Shown: positions 1-9,545 of the stretch, in pieces | Layout of the letters: every line of letters begins with the position of its first letter | Numbering within the stretch: position 1 is the first letter of the stretch | From: Streptomyces lateritius | GTDB taxonomy: Bacteria > Actinomycetota > Actinomycetes > Streptomycetales > Streptomycetaceae | Direction of reading: 5' to 3' | Length of the DNA stretch: 64,000 nucleotides | Assembly (NCBI RefSeq): GCF_014649715.1 | Contig: NZ_BMTO01000011.1 | Location: 489 to 64,488, forward strand | The notes under the pieces: model-generated | What the model was told of the DNA's origin: nothing | Databases searched by the model: none | The model's input: only the letters and a program-made list of their open reading frames with translations | Program-made: the position numbers and the translations under genes

Positions 1-916
1 CCCGGTACTCCGCGATCGACGAGCTCGGCTGCGGCAACGGGCACAGGAACCGCTCGTAGCGGGTGTCGTTGTCGATGAACCGCTTCAGCCAGCTGATGCT
101 GTACTTCGCGATCGTCGTGTTCGATATGTTCGGCGTGAAGTGGTTGGCGTTGTTCAGCTCCAGGTACGCCCGATCCAGCGAGGACGGCAGGCTCTCGTAG
201 AACGGTTCGGAGTGCGAGCGGACCGAGGCGACGGCGTCGCCGTCCGCTCCGACGATGAGGGTGGGCGTCTGGATCTCCGGCCAGTTCTTGTCCAGGTTCC
301 ACGCGGTGAGCGGAATGGCGGCCTTGAGCGAGGGCCGGTCCTTGGCCGCCTCCAGCGTGCCGCCGCCGCCCATCGAGTGGCCCATGACCCCGAGCCGCGT
401 GCTGTCCACCCGGCTGCGGACGCTGCTGGTCTTCGTGAGGTAGTCGAGCGCGGCCAGCAACTGGTCACCGCGGGAGGCCGGCTGGTCCGAGGTGGTGTTG
501 GTGTCGATGGTGAACACCACGAAGCCCTGGGAGGCGAGCCGCGGCCCCAGCCAGGCGATCGAGGACTGGCGCGCGGTGTACCCCGGGGAGATCGCCACGG
601 CGCCGAACGTGCCGTCGTCGGTGCTGGTCGGGTAGTAGATCGTGCCACCGCCGAACCCGGACACGCTGAACTGGGAGACCCTGGTCTCGGAGACGGCGTA
701 CGGACCGCGCGTGGCCGTCACGCTGGCCTCGGTGGGGTCCGGACCACGCTCGTAGAGGTTCTCGGCGGCGTTCGCGCCGCCGGTGAGCGTGGTCGCCAGG
801 CCGGCCAGCGCCGCCGCGGCCGCGAGGAGACCCAGGATCGGGCCGGGGGACCGACGGCGGTGCCGCGCCGGGCCGTTCTCCGGGGCGGGTGTGGACGACT
901 GGGGAGTTGCCTGCAT
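1..916 (-). CDS. Secreted polyester hydrolase / cutinase (partial)
   Basis: A secreted alpha/beta-hydrolase of the actinomycete cutinase and polyester-hydrolase family (dienelactone-hydrolase fold), acting outside the cell on ester polymers such as cutin. The ATG start follows the ribosome site AGAGGAAA. A signal peptide covers about residues 1-50: an Arg-rich n-region, a Leu/Ala core and cleavage near GGANA-AEN. The nucleophile elbow reads GHSMGGGGT; a GYTARQSS stretch supplies the oxyanion-hole region, VGADGDAVA the acidic residue and NNANHFTPN the histidine, so the triad is complete. The C-terminal disulfide region begins (RFLCPLPQ), but the window ends after IAEYR, so only the last few residues, including the partner cysteine, are missing. 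It is divergent from the LuxR-type gene at 1383. The family call is firm; the natural substrate is not known. Confidence 0.9.
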   Translation of the reverse strand, partial: MQATPQSSTPAPENGPARHRRRSPGPILGLLAAAAALAGLATTLTGGANAAENLYERGPDPTEASVTATRGPYAVSETRVSQFSVSGFGGGTIYYPTSTDDGTFGAVAISPGYTARQSSIAWLGPRLASQGFVVFTIDTNTTSDQPASRGDQLLAALDYLTKTSSVRSRVDSTRLGVMGHSMGGGGTLEAAKDRPSLKAAIPLTAWNLDKNWPEIQTPTLIVGADGDAVASVRSHSEPFYESLPSSLDRAYLELNNANHFTPNISNTTIAKYSISWLKRFIDNDTRYERFLCPLPQPSSSIAEYR

Positions 917-1382
917 GAGCGGTTTCCTCTCTCCTCGTCCCCCGACGGCGGGTGCGCGGGCGGTCCCGGGAGCCGGGCGCCCAACGGCCGTTGACACATG
1001 TCGTCGGCCGTGAACCGTGTCGTCTGGGAGGTCGAGGAGGACGGTGGTACGTGGATCGGGCAGGCGTCCGGGCCGTATGGGGACGGCAGGAGCGTGGGGC
1101 ACTCCTGATCGGACACCTGCGGCCGGTTCCCGAGGCCATCCCCGGGACGATCGGCCGGGCACAGCGTAAGAGCCGGGATACTCCTGCGCATCGGTGGAAT
1201 CACCGGTCTCACAGCTCACACTCAGCAAGCTCACGGCCACGGCACTCTCGGCCGCCCTCCCTTACTTGTCTGAGAATCGGCTGCCTGGGCTGCGTACTTC
1301 TGCGCTGTTCAACCACCTGATTCTCGCCAGGATGTCTTCAAACCCTCTGTTACTCTCCGGAAACGTAAGACAGAAAGCGGCA
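917..1382. promoter_or_regulatory. Divergent intergenic region between hydrolase and LuxR gene
   Basis: This 466-bp gap must hold the promoters of both flanking genes. A reading frame open from 1194 joins the LuxR gene, but its codons have poor G/C bias and include a TTA, unlike the body of the gene, so I treat 1194-1382 as non-coding. Just before the chosen LuxR start the DNA is A/T-rich (about 1340-1380, with TTACTC and GTAAGAC elements), as expected for a promoter. I see no clean palindrome. Confidence 0.4.
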
Positions 1383-2993
1383 ATGAACATGTACGACCAG
1401 ATAGCCGGCACGGGCGGCGACCGGGCCTCCCAGTTGTTCAAGGCTGCCGAGCGTGCTCGCCGCGGCGGGCAGACCCGCCGCGCTCTTGCCCTCCTCGTGG
1501 CCGCCCACAGCACGGCCGGTGACAACGCACCGCTGCGCGCCCGGGCCGAACTGCGGCGGGGCCTGCTCCTGTTGAGCGACGGCCCCGTGACCGATGCCCA
1601 CCAGACCCTGCTGCTCGCGGCCGAGTCGTTGGGGTCGCACGACGTGGAGGGCGCGGAGCAGGCCCTTGCGGCGGCGGCGGAAGCAGCCTGGGCCGCCGGC
1701 GACCTCACGGCTTACCTCCAGACGCTGGAACGCCCCGCCGGACGCACCGCGGACGAGACGCCGCCCGACGGACGCCCCGAGGGCCCGGCCGCCGCGGCGG
1801 CACCGTGGGGCGCCTTCCGGGCGGGCATGCGCCACGTCGTGCTGGTCGACTTCGCCCGGGCGGCGCAGAAGCTGGAACCGCTGCTCGCCGCCGCGGCACG
1901 CACACAGCAGCCGGACGCCCTGCTGTACGCGGGCCGCGCGGCGCTGGTGCTGGGCGACATCGCCGCCGCGCGGCGCCTGCTCGGCCGGGCCCTGGCGGCC
2001 GCCGGCGCCCAGTGCGTGTCCGGGCCGACCGCCCGCATCCTGGAGTTCCTGGCCTACGCCGAACTGCGCGCCGGCTTCCACCATCAGGCCCGTGCCCACG
2101 CCGAGGAAGGTCTCCGTGCCGCCCGCCGGCTCGGTCAGCGCAACATCGGCGCGCAACACCACGCCCTGCTGGCACTGCTCTTCTCCCTGGTAGGCGCCGA
2201 CTCCGCCACCGAAGACCACGCCAAGGCCGCCCTGTCGGTCGCCCGGCCGCATGGACTGCTCCAGGTGAGTACCATGGCGGAGTGGGCCCGCGCCCGTGCC
2301 GACCTGGGCCACGGCCGGGCCGAACAGGCCGCGATCCGTCTCGCGCCGCTGCTCCGACCGGGCCCCCGGCGAGGGCACTTCGGCCTGTGGATGCTCGCGG
2401 TGCCGTGCCTCGTAGAGGCGACGGTCCTGGCGGGACTGGACGAGGACGTCACCGACATGGTCGACCTGTACGCCAAGTGGGCGGCCCTGGGCGCCGATCC
2501 ACAGGCCGCGGCCCAACTGGCCCGCCTCCGAGCCCTGACGGCACGGGAAGAGGACTGCGACACTCTGTACCAGCGGGCTCTGGCGGAGCACGAGGCCGCT
2601 GACGGCCAGTTCGAGCACGCCCGCACGCTCCTGTCCTACGGCATGTGGCTGCGCCGCCGGCGCAGGCCCCTGGAGGCCCGGCAGCAACTGCGGGCCGCCC
2701 TCGTCGGCTTCGAACGCTGCGGCGCCCTGCTGTGGGAGAAGCGAACACGGGCCGAGCTGAGGGCCGCGGGGGACAGCGCAGCCGACGACGACGTCAGCGC
2801 TCTTGGACGGCTGACTCCGCAACAACAGCGCGTGGCGGGCCTGGTGGCGTCGGGCGCCACGAACCGCGAAGTGGCCGCGCGACTGTCGCTCAGCCCTCGC
2901 ACCGTGGACCACCACCTGCGCAACATCTTCAGCCAGCTGGGCGTCCGCTCACGGGTCGAGCTGGCACTGCTGATGAACGGCGACCGAACATAA
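1383..2993 (+). CDS. LuxR-family regulator without the LAL ATPase domain
   Basis: A transcriptional regulator of about 536 residues. The C-terminal 65 residues form a LuxR/GerE helix-turn-helix (LTPQQQRVAGLVASGATNRE, then LSPRTVDHHLRNIF). The rest is an Ala/Leu/Arg-rich helical region like the TPR-type half of LAL (large ATP-binding LuxR) regulators. No Walker A or B motif is visible, so the N-terminal ATPase that LAL proteins of 850-1000 residues carry is absent. I chose the ATG at 1383 because coding bias starts there; a GTG at 1194 would add 63 residues of poor codon use. It is divergent from the polyester hydrolase, which is its most obvious candidate target, but that link is inferred from position only. 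Confidence 0.8.
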   Translation: MNMYDQIAGTGGDRASQLFKAAERARRGGQTRRALALLVAAHSTAGDNAPLRARAELRRGLLLLSDGPVTDAHQTLLLAAESLGSHDVEGAEQALAAAAEAAWAAGDLTAYLQTLERPAGRTADETPPDGRPEGPAAAAAPWGAFRAGMRHVVLVDFARAAQKLEPLLAAAARTQQPDALLYAGRAALVLGDIAAARRLLGRALAAAGAQCVSGPTARILEFLAYAELRAGFHHQARAHAEEGLRAARRLGQRNIGAQHHALLALLFSLVGADSATEDHAKAALSVARPHGLLQVSTMAEWARARADLGHGRAEQAAIRLAPLLRPGPRRGHFGLWMLAVPCLVEATVLAGLDEDVTDMVDLYAKWAALGADPQAAAQLARLRALTAREEDCDTLYQRALAEHEAADGQFEHARTLLSYGMWLRRRRRPLEARQQLRAALVGFERCGALLWEKRTRAELRAAGDSAADDDVSALGRLTPQQQRVAGLVASGATNREVAARLSLSPRTVDHHLRNIFSQLGVRSRVELALLMNGDRT

Positions 2994-3104
2994 CGGAGCG
3001 GCGGCGGGGGCGAGAACGCCTGACCGGGGGCAGGGGCCAGGACGTCTGACCGGCGGCGACAACAACTCATGCAACATGATCGCCGCAGATGGGGCCGCGC
3101 GGTC

Positions 3105-3138
3105 GGTTGTTTCATGAGCGATCACCCATGAAACAACC
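3105..3138. repeat. Perfect 12-bp inverted repeat
   Basis: GGTTGTTTCATG at 3105-3116 is matched exactly by CATGAAACAACC at 3127-3138, with a 10-nt spacer. The stem is A/T-richer than the genome average. It lies between the 3' ends of the LuxR gene and the broken MFS gene. It could be a terminator, but the weak stem and lack of a T-run suit an operator left from a lost promoter at least as well. Confidence 0.6.
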
Positions 3139-3166
3139 TCAGTGTTCGCGTTGCCGTCTCTTCGAG

Positions 3167-3690
3167 TCAGCGGAGGTCCTCGCCACCGATTCGCGCCTGT
3201 GGCCTACCTGGCGGCTGGTGTGTGGCAGGCGAGGAGCCCTTGCGGGGCGCGACGATGGCCGCAGGCGCAGCCATCGAGGCGAGGTCGCCGCACAGAACGG
3301 CGAGGATCGGGTGGCTGGCGAAGGCGACGACGATGCCGGAGGCCAGGCCGCCGACAGCGCCCGCGATGGCGACGTCGACCAGTCCCTGGACCTTGGCGCG
3401 GGTGGCCAGGGGCGTGCTGTTGGCGACGATCGCGGTGCCGGTGACCAAGCCGAAGCTCCAGCCGACGCCGAGCAGGACGAGGGCGAGGGTGATCAGGGGG
3501 AAGGAGTAGCCCGGCGCGAGGGCGGCGACTACTCCCGCCGCGAGCAGCGTGCCGCCCGTCACCACGCTCATCGCCGTGGCACCGCATCGGTCTACGAGGC
3601 GGCCGACCAGGGGCGACGGCAGATACATGGAACCCGTATGCAAGGCGATGACCAGGCCGGACGCGGCGGTGCCGAAGCCATGGCTCGCCT
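3167..3690 (-). pseudogene. MFS transporter, 3' part only
   Basis: The minus strand encodes the C-terminal half of a major facilitator superfamily permease: segments such as SGLVIALHTGSMYLPSPLVG, VTGGTLLAAGVVAALAPG, LALVLLGVGWSFGLVTGTA and a last hydrophobic stretch around GLASGIVVAFASHPILAVLC, about five to six membrane spans. Upstream (above about 3690) the frame stays open but encodes Arg/Pro-rich sequence, because there the transposase remnant lies on the opposite strand. The first half of the permease, including its start, is therefore gone. The simplest reading is truncation by insertion of the IS630-type element followed by deletion. Confidence 0.8.
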
Positions 3691-4242
3691 CGGCTCGACT
3701 CCCCACGCGGTGGGCCGCTGGCGGGCGAGGTTCGTGGAGCACCGGATCGCCGGTCTGAGTGACATGCCGCGTCCGGGTGGCCCGCGGACGGTGACGGACG
3801 AGCAGGTGGCCGCACTGGTTTCCAGGACGCTGGAGTCCACCCCGAAAAACGCGACCCACTGGTCGACGCGCTCGATGGCGAAGGAACTGGGACTGTCGCA
3901 GTCGACCGTGTCGCGGAAGTCCACCTGGTGCTCGACAACTACGCCACCCACAAGACCCCGGCCATCAAGACCTGGCTGCTGGCTCACCCCCGGTTCCACC
4001 TGCACTCACACCGACCGGGTCGTCCTGGCTCAACCTGGTGGAACGGTGGTTCGCCGAACTGACGAACTAACAGATACGGCGAGGCGTCCACAAGACCGTC
4101 CAAGCCCTGGAGCAGGACATCCGCGACTGGATCGCCGCATCGAACACCGGCCCCAAGCCCTACATCTGGACCAAGACGGCGGACGAGATCCTCGAACGCC
4201 TCGCCTCATATCTGAGAAGAACTCCTGACTCAGAAGACTAGG
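3680..4242 (+). pseudogene. IS630-family transposase remnant
   Basis: Plus-strand translation gives a helix-turn-helix end (VGRWRARFVEHRIAGLSDMP, then THWSTRSMAKELGLSQSTVSR) typical of IS630/Tc1-type transposases. It jumps at about 3918 straight to the DDE-domain segment VHLVLDNYATHKTPAIKTWL, so roughly 100 residues of the catalytic core are deleted. A frameshift follows near 4010 (the TGSSWLNLVERWFAELTN segment is in another frame), with an in-frame TAA where the family has Lys. The end WTKTADEILERLASYLRRTP closes at 4242. The element is dead. I could not identify terminal inverted repeats. Confidence 0.85.
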
Positions 4243-4717
4243 GGGTGTACACGCCGAGCACGCTGTAGGCCCAGAGACCCACGATCCCGGCCACGCAGAG
4301 CAGCACCACCCAGGAACCGAGACTCGTGTGCCGTCGGCGCGCGGGCTTCGCGGGCTTGGCCGCCCTGGCCGGCTTCGACGGCTTCGACGCGCGGGCCGGG
4401 CGCGGCCCTCCGACCGGAGCCGACTCGGCGGCGGCGACGTCGGCGAGCAGGCGGCGGCAGACGGCGGCCAGTTCGTTCGTCCCGGCGGTGAGGTCCACCA
4501 CCGCCTCCGAGCGGGCCGGAGCCGTGGTGCCGCCGTCGAGGAGCCTCCCGGCGCGAACGCGCGCCTGGTCCTTGCCCCCGGTGGGCGCCAGGCTGATCCA
4601 GCGCCCCACATGTTCCCCTCGGATGACCACACCACCGCCCCGCTCGCGGTAGACGGTGTGCTCCCGCCACAGAACACGGGCCAACTCCGATGCCCTCTCC
4701 CTGAGTTCCGCGTACAT
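4238..4717 (-). CDS. Hypothetical protein with C-terminal membrane anchor
   Basis: A 159-residue protein that I do not recognise. The first 110 residues are soluble and charged (MYAELRERASELARVLWREH, then VVIRGEHVGRWISLAPTGGK). A Pro/Ala/Lys-rich linker with repeated KPAR/KPSK units follows, and a single C-terminal membrane span (WVVLLCVAGIVGLWAYSVLG) ends five residues before the stop, so it looks tail-anchored with the bulk in the cytoplasm. The ATG at 4717 has AGGGGAG about 8 nt upstream; an upstream ATG at 4783 is possible but has no better site. The stop overlaps the last bases of the transposase remnant on the other strand. Confidence 0.7.
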   Translation of the reverse strand: MYAELRERASELARVLWREHTVYRERGGGVVIRGEHVGRWISLAPTGGKDQARVRAGRLLDGGTTAPARSEAVVDLTAGTNELAAVCRRLLADVAAAESAPVGGPRPARASKPSKPARAAKPAKPARRRHTSLGSWVVLLCVAGIVGLWAYSVLGVYTP

Positions 4718-4917
4718 CCCGCTCCCCTGTCCCGCTTCCCCGGATTCGAACAAGCACGTGACTCTAGCGGCAGGCGCCCCCACCTCGCCGCCCGGGTCCG
4801 CCAGTTCCCCGAAGCCCCCGCCCCCACCGGCCAGCCGTGGTGACCCCCACAGCCGTGGGCCGACCTGGACTTCATGGTCCTCGGCGTACGAGGCGCCACC
4901 GACAGCGCCCGTACGCT

Positions 4918-4947
4918 TTTACAACGCTGGTGAGACAGCAATACTGT
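4918..4947 (+). promoter_or_regulatory. Candidate promoter of the MerR-family gene
   Basis: TTTACA at 4918-4923 and TACTGT at 4942-4947 are spaced by 18 bp and lie about 45 bp before the MerR start. An imperfect dyad, CAGCAATACTGTTG (10 of 14 positions symmetric), overlaps the -10 box and could be an autoregulatory site. The assignment is by eye only. Confidence 0.4.
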
Positions 4948-4991
4948 TGCACCATCGGGGAACGGCACGGCACCGGAAGCGAGGACCTCAG

Positions 4992-5768
4992 ATGGCCGAT
5001 GAGACCGAGGAGCGGCCCGGGCAGCCGGAGCGGGGGCCGACGTTCACCGTCGACGAGCTGGCCGCGCGGGCGGGTCTCACCGTGCGGACCGTGCGCTTCT
5101 ACAGCACCAAGGGGCTGCTGCCGCCGCCCGTGATCGGTCCGCGCCGGGTCGGCCACTACGGGCCCGACCACCTCTCCCGGCTCGCGCTGATCGAGGAGCT
5201 CCAGCGCCAGGGCATGACGCTGGCCGCCATCGAACGGTATCTGCATCAGCTGCCGCCCGATCTCAGCGCCCGTGACCTCGCCGTCCACCGGGCCCTGGTC
5301 GCCTCCTGGGCGCCGGAGTCCGCCGAGGAGATCACCCGGCGCGAGCTGGAGCGCCGGGTCGGGCGGGCCCTCGCCGACGAGGACATCGACCGGCTCGCGG
5401 CCATGGGCGTCCTCGACAAGGGCACCGACCCGGACGCCTTCCGGCTCGACTCCACGCTGCTGCGTCTCGGCGTGGAGCTCCTCGACGTGCCCATCGCGCA
5501 CGAGACGATCCTCGCCTCGCGCACGGTCCTCCTGGAGCACGCCCGCGCCGCCGCCCAGGAGCTGTCCCGGCTCTTCCGGGAGGAGGTGTGGAACCCGTAC
5601 CGCGAGAGTGCCGAGGACCCGAACCACCTTGCCGCCATGAAGTCGCTCTCCGCACACATGCAGCCGATGGTGATCCAGGCTCTGGTGACCGCGTTCCAGC
5701 GTTCCCTGCGGGAGGAGCTGCGTGCCGCGTTCGGTACGGAGACGGCGAAGGCCCCAGGGGCCGACTAG
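4992..5768 (+). CDS. MerR-family transcriptional regulator
   Basis: A 258-residue regulator with an N-terminal MerR winged helix (TVDELAARAGLTVRTVRFY, then TKGLLPPPVIGPRRVGHYGP) and the usual dimerisation helix start (LALIEELQRQGMTLAAIERYL). The C-terminal 150 residues are helical and carry no cysteine cluster, so this is not a metal-sensing MerR; an organic ligand is likelier. The start at 4992 has GAGGA about 6 nt upstream. Its 3' end faces that of the fadB gene, so it is convergent with the beta-oxidation operon, and it might control fatty-acid genes. That is inference from location. Confidence 0.88.
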   Translation: MADETEERPGQPERGPTFTVDELAARAGLTVRTVRFYSTKGLLPPPVIGPRRVGHYGPDHLSRLALIEELQRQGMTLAAIERYLHQLPPDLSARDLAVHRALVASWAPESAEEITRRELERRVGRALADEDIDRLAAMGVLDKGTDPDAFRLDSTLLRLGVELLDVPIAHETILASRTVLLEHARAAAQELSRLFREEVWNPYRESAEDPNHLAAMKSLSAHMQPMVIQALVTAFQRSLREELRAAFGTETAKAPGAD

Positions 5769-5956
5769 CCGCGCGGCCCGCGGCCGGGTGCGGGAGTCAG
5801 ACCGATCCCCACGGCGTCGCTCTCCCGGATGATGTGCATCGCGTCACGGTCCACGTCCCGGCCCACGGGGACGGCGTAGTACCGCACTCGCGTTCCAGGA
5901 GCAGGCGCAGGCGCAGCCCGGTGCAGCGGTGACGAGGACGCAGTCCCGCGTCGCAC
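5765..5956 (-). CDS. Doubtful small ORF
   Basis: A 63-codon frame on the minus strand between the MerR gene and fadB. Its last 40 residues (RVRYYAVPVGRDVDRDAMHI onward) have better codon bias than the Arg/Pro-rich beginning. No family is recognisable and no ribosome site is convincing. It overlaps the MerR stop by 4 bp. It could be a remnant. If it is not real, 5769-6063 contains nothing I can name. Confidence 0.2.
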   Translation of the reverse strand: MRRGTASSSPLHRAAPAPAPGTRVRYYAVPVGRDVDRDAMHIIRESDAVGIGLTPAPGRGPRG

Positions 5957-6063
5957 CCCGCCCGAACCCCCATGTGGCGGCCCCGCCGCACCGCTCGACC
6001 GGAGGGTCGAGGAGGGGCGCGACGGGGCCGTTCAGCGCGGGGAAGGCGTGGCCCTGGGAGGCG

Positions 6064-8238
6064 TCACGCGTCCGTGAAGACCTCACCCCGCTCCGCCTTC
6101 TCCACCAGGAGCGCCGGCGGCTGGAAGCGCTCCCCGTACTTCTCGGCCAGCTCACGCGCGCGGGCCACGAACCCGGGCAGCCCCCCTTCGTACCCGTTGA
6201 TGTACTGAAGCACGCCGCCGGTCCAGGCGGGGAAGCCGATCCCCATGACGGAGCCGATGTTGGCGTCGGCGACCGAGGTGAGGACGTTCTCCTCCAGGCA
6301 ACGGACGGAATCCAGCGCCTCGGAGAAGAGCATCCGCTCCTTCATGTCCTCGAAGGGGATCGTCACGTCGGAACGGGTGAAGTGCTCCCGCAGGCCCGGC
6401 CACAGACCGGCGCGCCTGCCGTCCTCGCCGTACGCGTAGAAGCCCGCGCCGCCGCTGCGTCCCGTACGCCCGAACTCGTCGACCATCCGGTCGATCACCG
6501 CGTCCGAGGGGTGGCCGGCCCAGGTGCCGCCGGCCTCCTCGATCGCCCGCCGGGTCTCGTCGCGGATCTTGCGGGGCAGGGTCAGGGTCAGCTCGTCCAT
6601 CAGCGAGAGCACCTTGGCCGGGTAGCCGGCCTGGGCCGCCGCCTGCTCGACCGAGGCCGGGTCGGCACCCTCCCCCACCATCGCCACGCCCTCGTTGATG
6701 AACTGGCCGATCACCCGGGAGGTGAAGAAGCCGCGCGAGTCGTTGACGACGATCGGGGTCTTGTTGATCTGCCGTACGAGGTCGAAGGCGCGGGCCAGCG
6801 CCTCGTCCCCGGTCCGCTCGCCCTTGATGATCTCGACCAGCGGCATCTTGTCGACGGGCGAGAAGAAGTGCAGTCCGATGAAGTCGAGGGGGCGGGAGAC
6901 GCCCTCGGCGAGGACCGTGATGGGCAGGGTCGAGGTGTTGGAGCAGAGCAGGGCGTCCGGCTCGACGATGTCCTGGATCTCCTGGAAGACCTTGTGCTTG
7001 AGCGCGGTGTCCTCGAAGACCGCCTCGATGACGGCGTCGCAGCCCGACAGGTCGGCCGGGTCGGCGGTCGGGGTGATCCGGGCCAGCAGCTCGTCGCGCT
7101 TGGCCTCGGTGGTGCGGCCCCGCGAGAGCGCCTTGGCGAGCAGCTTCTCGGAGTACCCCTTGCCGCGCTGGGCGGCGTCGGCCGAGACGTCCTTGAGGAC
7201 GACCTCGATCCCGGCGCGCGCGCAGGAGTACGCGATGCCCGCGCCCATCATTCCGGCGCCGAGGACGGCGACCTTGCGGACGGGGCGCTGTGCGACGCCC
7301 TGGGGCCGGTTGGCGCCGGAGTTGACGGCCTGGAGGTCGAAGAAGAACGCCTGGATCATGTTCTTCGCGGTCTGGCCGGTGAGCAGCTCGGTGAAGTACC
7401 GCGCCTCGATGGACTGGGCGGTCTCGAAGTCGACCTGCGCGCCCTCGACGGCACAGGCCAGGATGTTGCGCGGCGCCGGGTAGGGCGCGCCGTTCAGCTG
7501 CTTCTTCAGATTGGCCGGGAAGGCCGGCAGGTTGGCGGCGAACCGCGGGTTGGACGGGGTGCCGCCGGGGATCTTGTACCCCTTGACGTCCCAGGGCTGG
7601 TGCGACTCGGGGTGGGTGTCGATGAAGGCGCGCGCCTTGGCCAGCATCTCCTCCGGGGTGGCCGCCACCTCGTGGACCAGACCGTTCTCCAGCGCCCGCA
7701 GCGGGGAGTACTGGGTGCCCTGGAGCAGCACCTTGAGCAGCGCGTCGGCGATGCCCATCAGCCGTACGGTACGGGTGACGCCGCCGCCCGCGGGGAGGAG
7801 GCCGAGCGTGACCTCGGGCAGGCCGATCTTGGAGCCGGGCGCGTCGAGGGCGATCCGGTGGTGGGAGGCGAGGGCGATCTCGTAACCACCGCCGAGGGCG
7901 GCGCCGTTGAGGGCGGCGACGACCGGCTTGCCGAGGGTCTCGATCCGGCGCAGGGACCGCTTGATGGCCATGCCGGTGTCGAAGGCCTGCTGAGCCTGTT
8001 CGGGCCCGACCTTCATCATGTCCTTGAGGTCGCCGCCCGCGAAGAAGGTCTTCTTGGCGGAGGTGTAGACGATGCCGCGGATGGAGTCCTTCTCCGCCTC
8101 GGCACGGTCGGCGATCGCGGCGATGGAGTCCTTGAACGCCTGGTTCATGGTGTTCGCGGACTGGTTGGGGTCGTCGAGGACGAGGGTGACGATCCCGCTC
8201 TCGTCCTGCTCCCAGCGGATGGTCGTGCTCTCGGTCAT
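6064..8238 (-). CDS. fadB: Multifunctional fatty-acid oxidation enzyme (enoyl-CoA hydratase / 3-hydroxyacyl-CoA dehydrogenase)
   Basis: A 724-residue fusion catalysing steps two and three of beta-oxidation in the cytoplasm. Residues 1-190 are the crotonase domain: the FAGGDLKDM oxyanion region (66-74), GGGYE with Glu120 and PEVTLG with Glu142, the two catalytic acids. From about 322 follows the NAD-binding dehydrogenase domain (GAGMMGAG at 328-335), then CSNTSTLPI and GLHFFSPVDKMPLVEI with the catalytic His, and a C-terminal dehydrogenase helical domain. Length and order match FadB/FadJ. It is the last gene of a minus-strand operon, 36 bp after the thiolase, with which it should form the trifunctional complex. 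Confidence 0.96.
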   Translation of the reverse strand: MTESTTIRWEQDESGIVTLVLDDPNQSANTMNQAFKDSIAAIADRAEAEKDSIRGIVYTSAKKTFFAGGDLKDMMKVGPEQAQQAFDTGMAIKRSLRRIETLGKPVVAALNGAALGGGYEIALASHHRIALDAPGSKIGLPEVTLGLLPAGGGVTRTVRLMGIADALLKVLLQGTQYSPLRALENGLVHEVAATPEEMLAKARAFIDTHPESHQPWDVKGYKIPGGTPSNPRFAANLPAFPANLKKQLNGAPYPAPRNILACAVEGAQVDFETAQSIEARYFTELLTGQTAKNMIQAFFFDLQAVNSGANRPQGVAQRPVRKVAVLGAGMMGAGIAYSCARAGIEVVLKDVSADAAQRGKGYSEKLLAKALSRGRTTEAKRDELLARITPTADPADLSGCDAVIEAVFEDTALKHKVFQEIQDIVEPDALLCSNTSTLPITVLAEGVSRPLDFIGLHFFSPVDKMPLVEIIKGERTGDEALARAFDLVRQINKTPIVVNDSRGFFTSRVIGQFINEGVAMVGEGADPASVEQAAAQAGYPAKVLSLMDELTLTLPRKIRDETRRAIEEAGGTWAGHPSDAVIDRMVDEFGRTGRSGGAGFYAYGEDGRRAGLWPGLREHFTRSDVTIPFEDMKERMLFSEALDSVRCLEENVLTSVADANIGSVMGIGFPAWTGGVLQYINGYEGGLPGFVARARELAEKYGERFQPPALLVEKAERGEVFTDA

Positions 8239-8274
8239 TGCTGCTTCTCCGTAAGAGGGGTGCGAACAGGACGG

Positions 8275-9492
<1,218 letters not shown>

Positions 9493-9545
9493 GAGAAGCC
9501 TTTCACGAGGCCGAGGGTGGTCGGCGGAGGGGTGGACAGCGGGGG

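Noticed and set aside
1194..1382. Extended start for the LuxR regulator at the GTG at 1194
   Set aside because: Codon use is unlike the rest of the gene, including a TTA, and the region is A/T-rich like a promoter.
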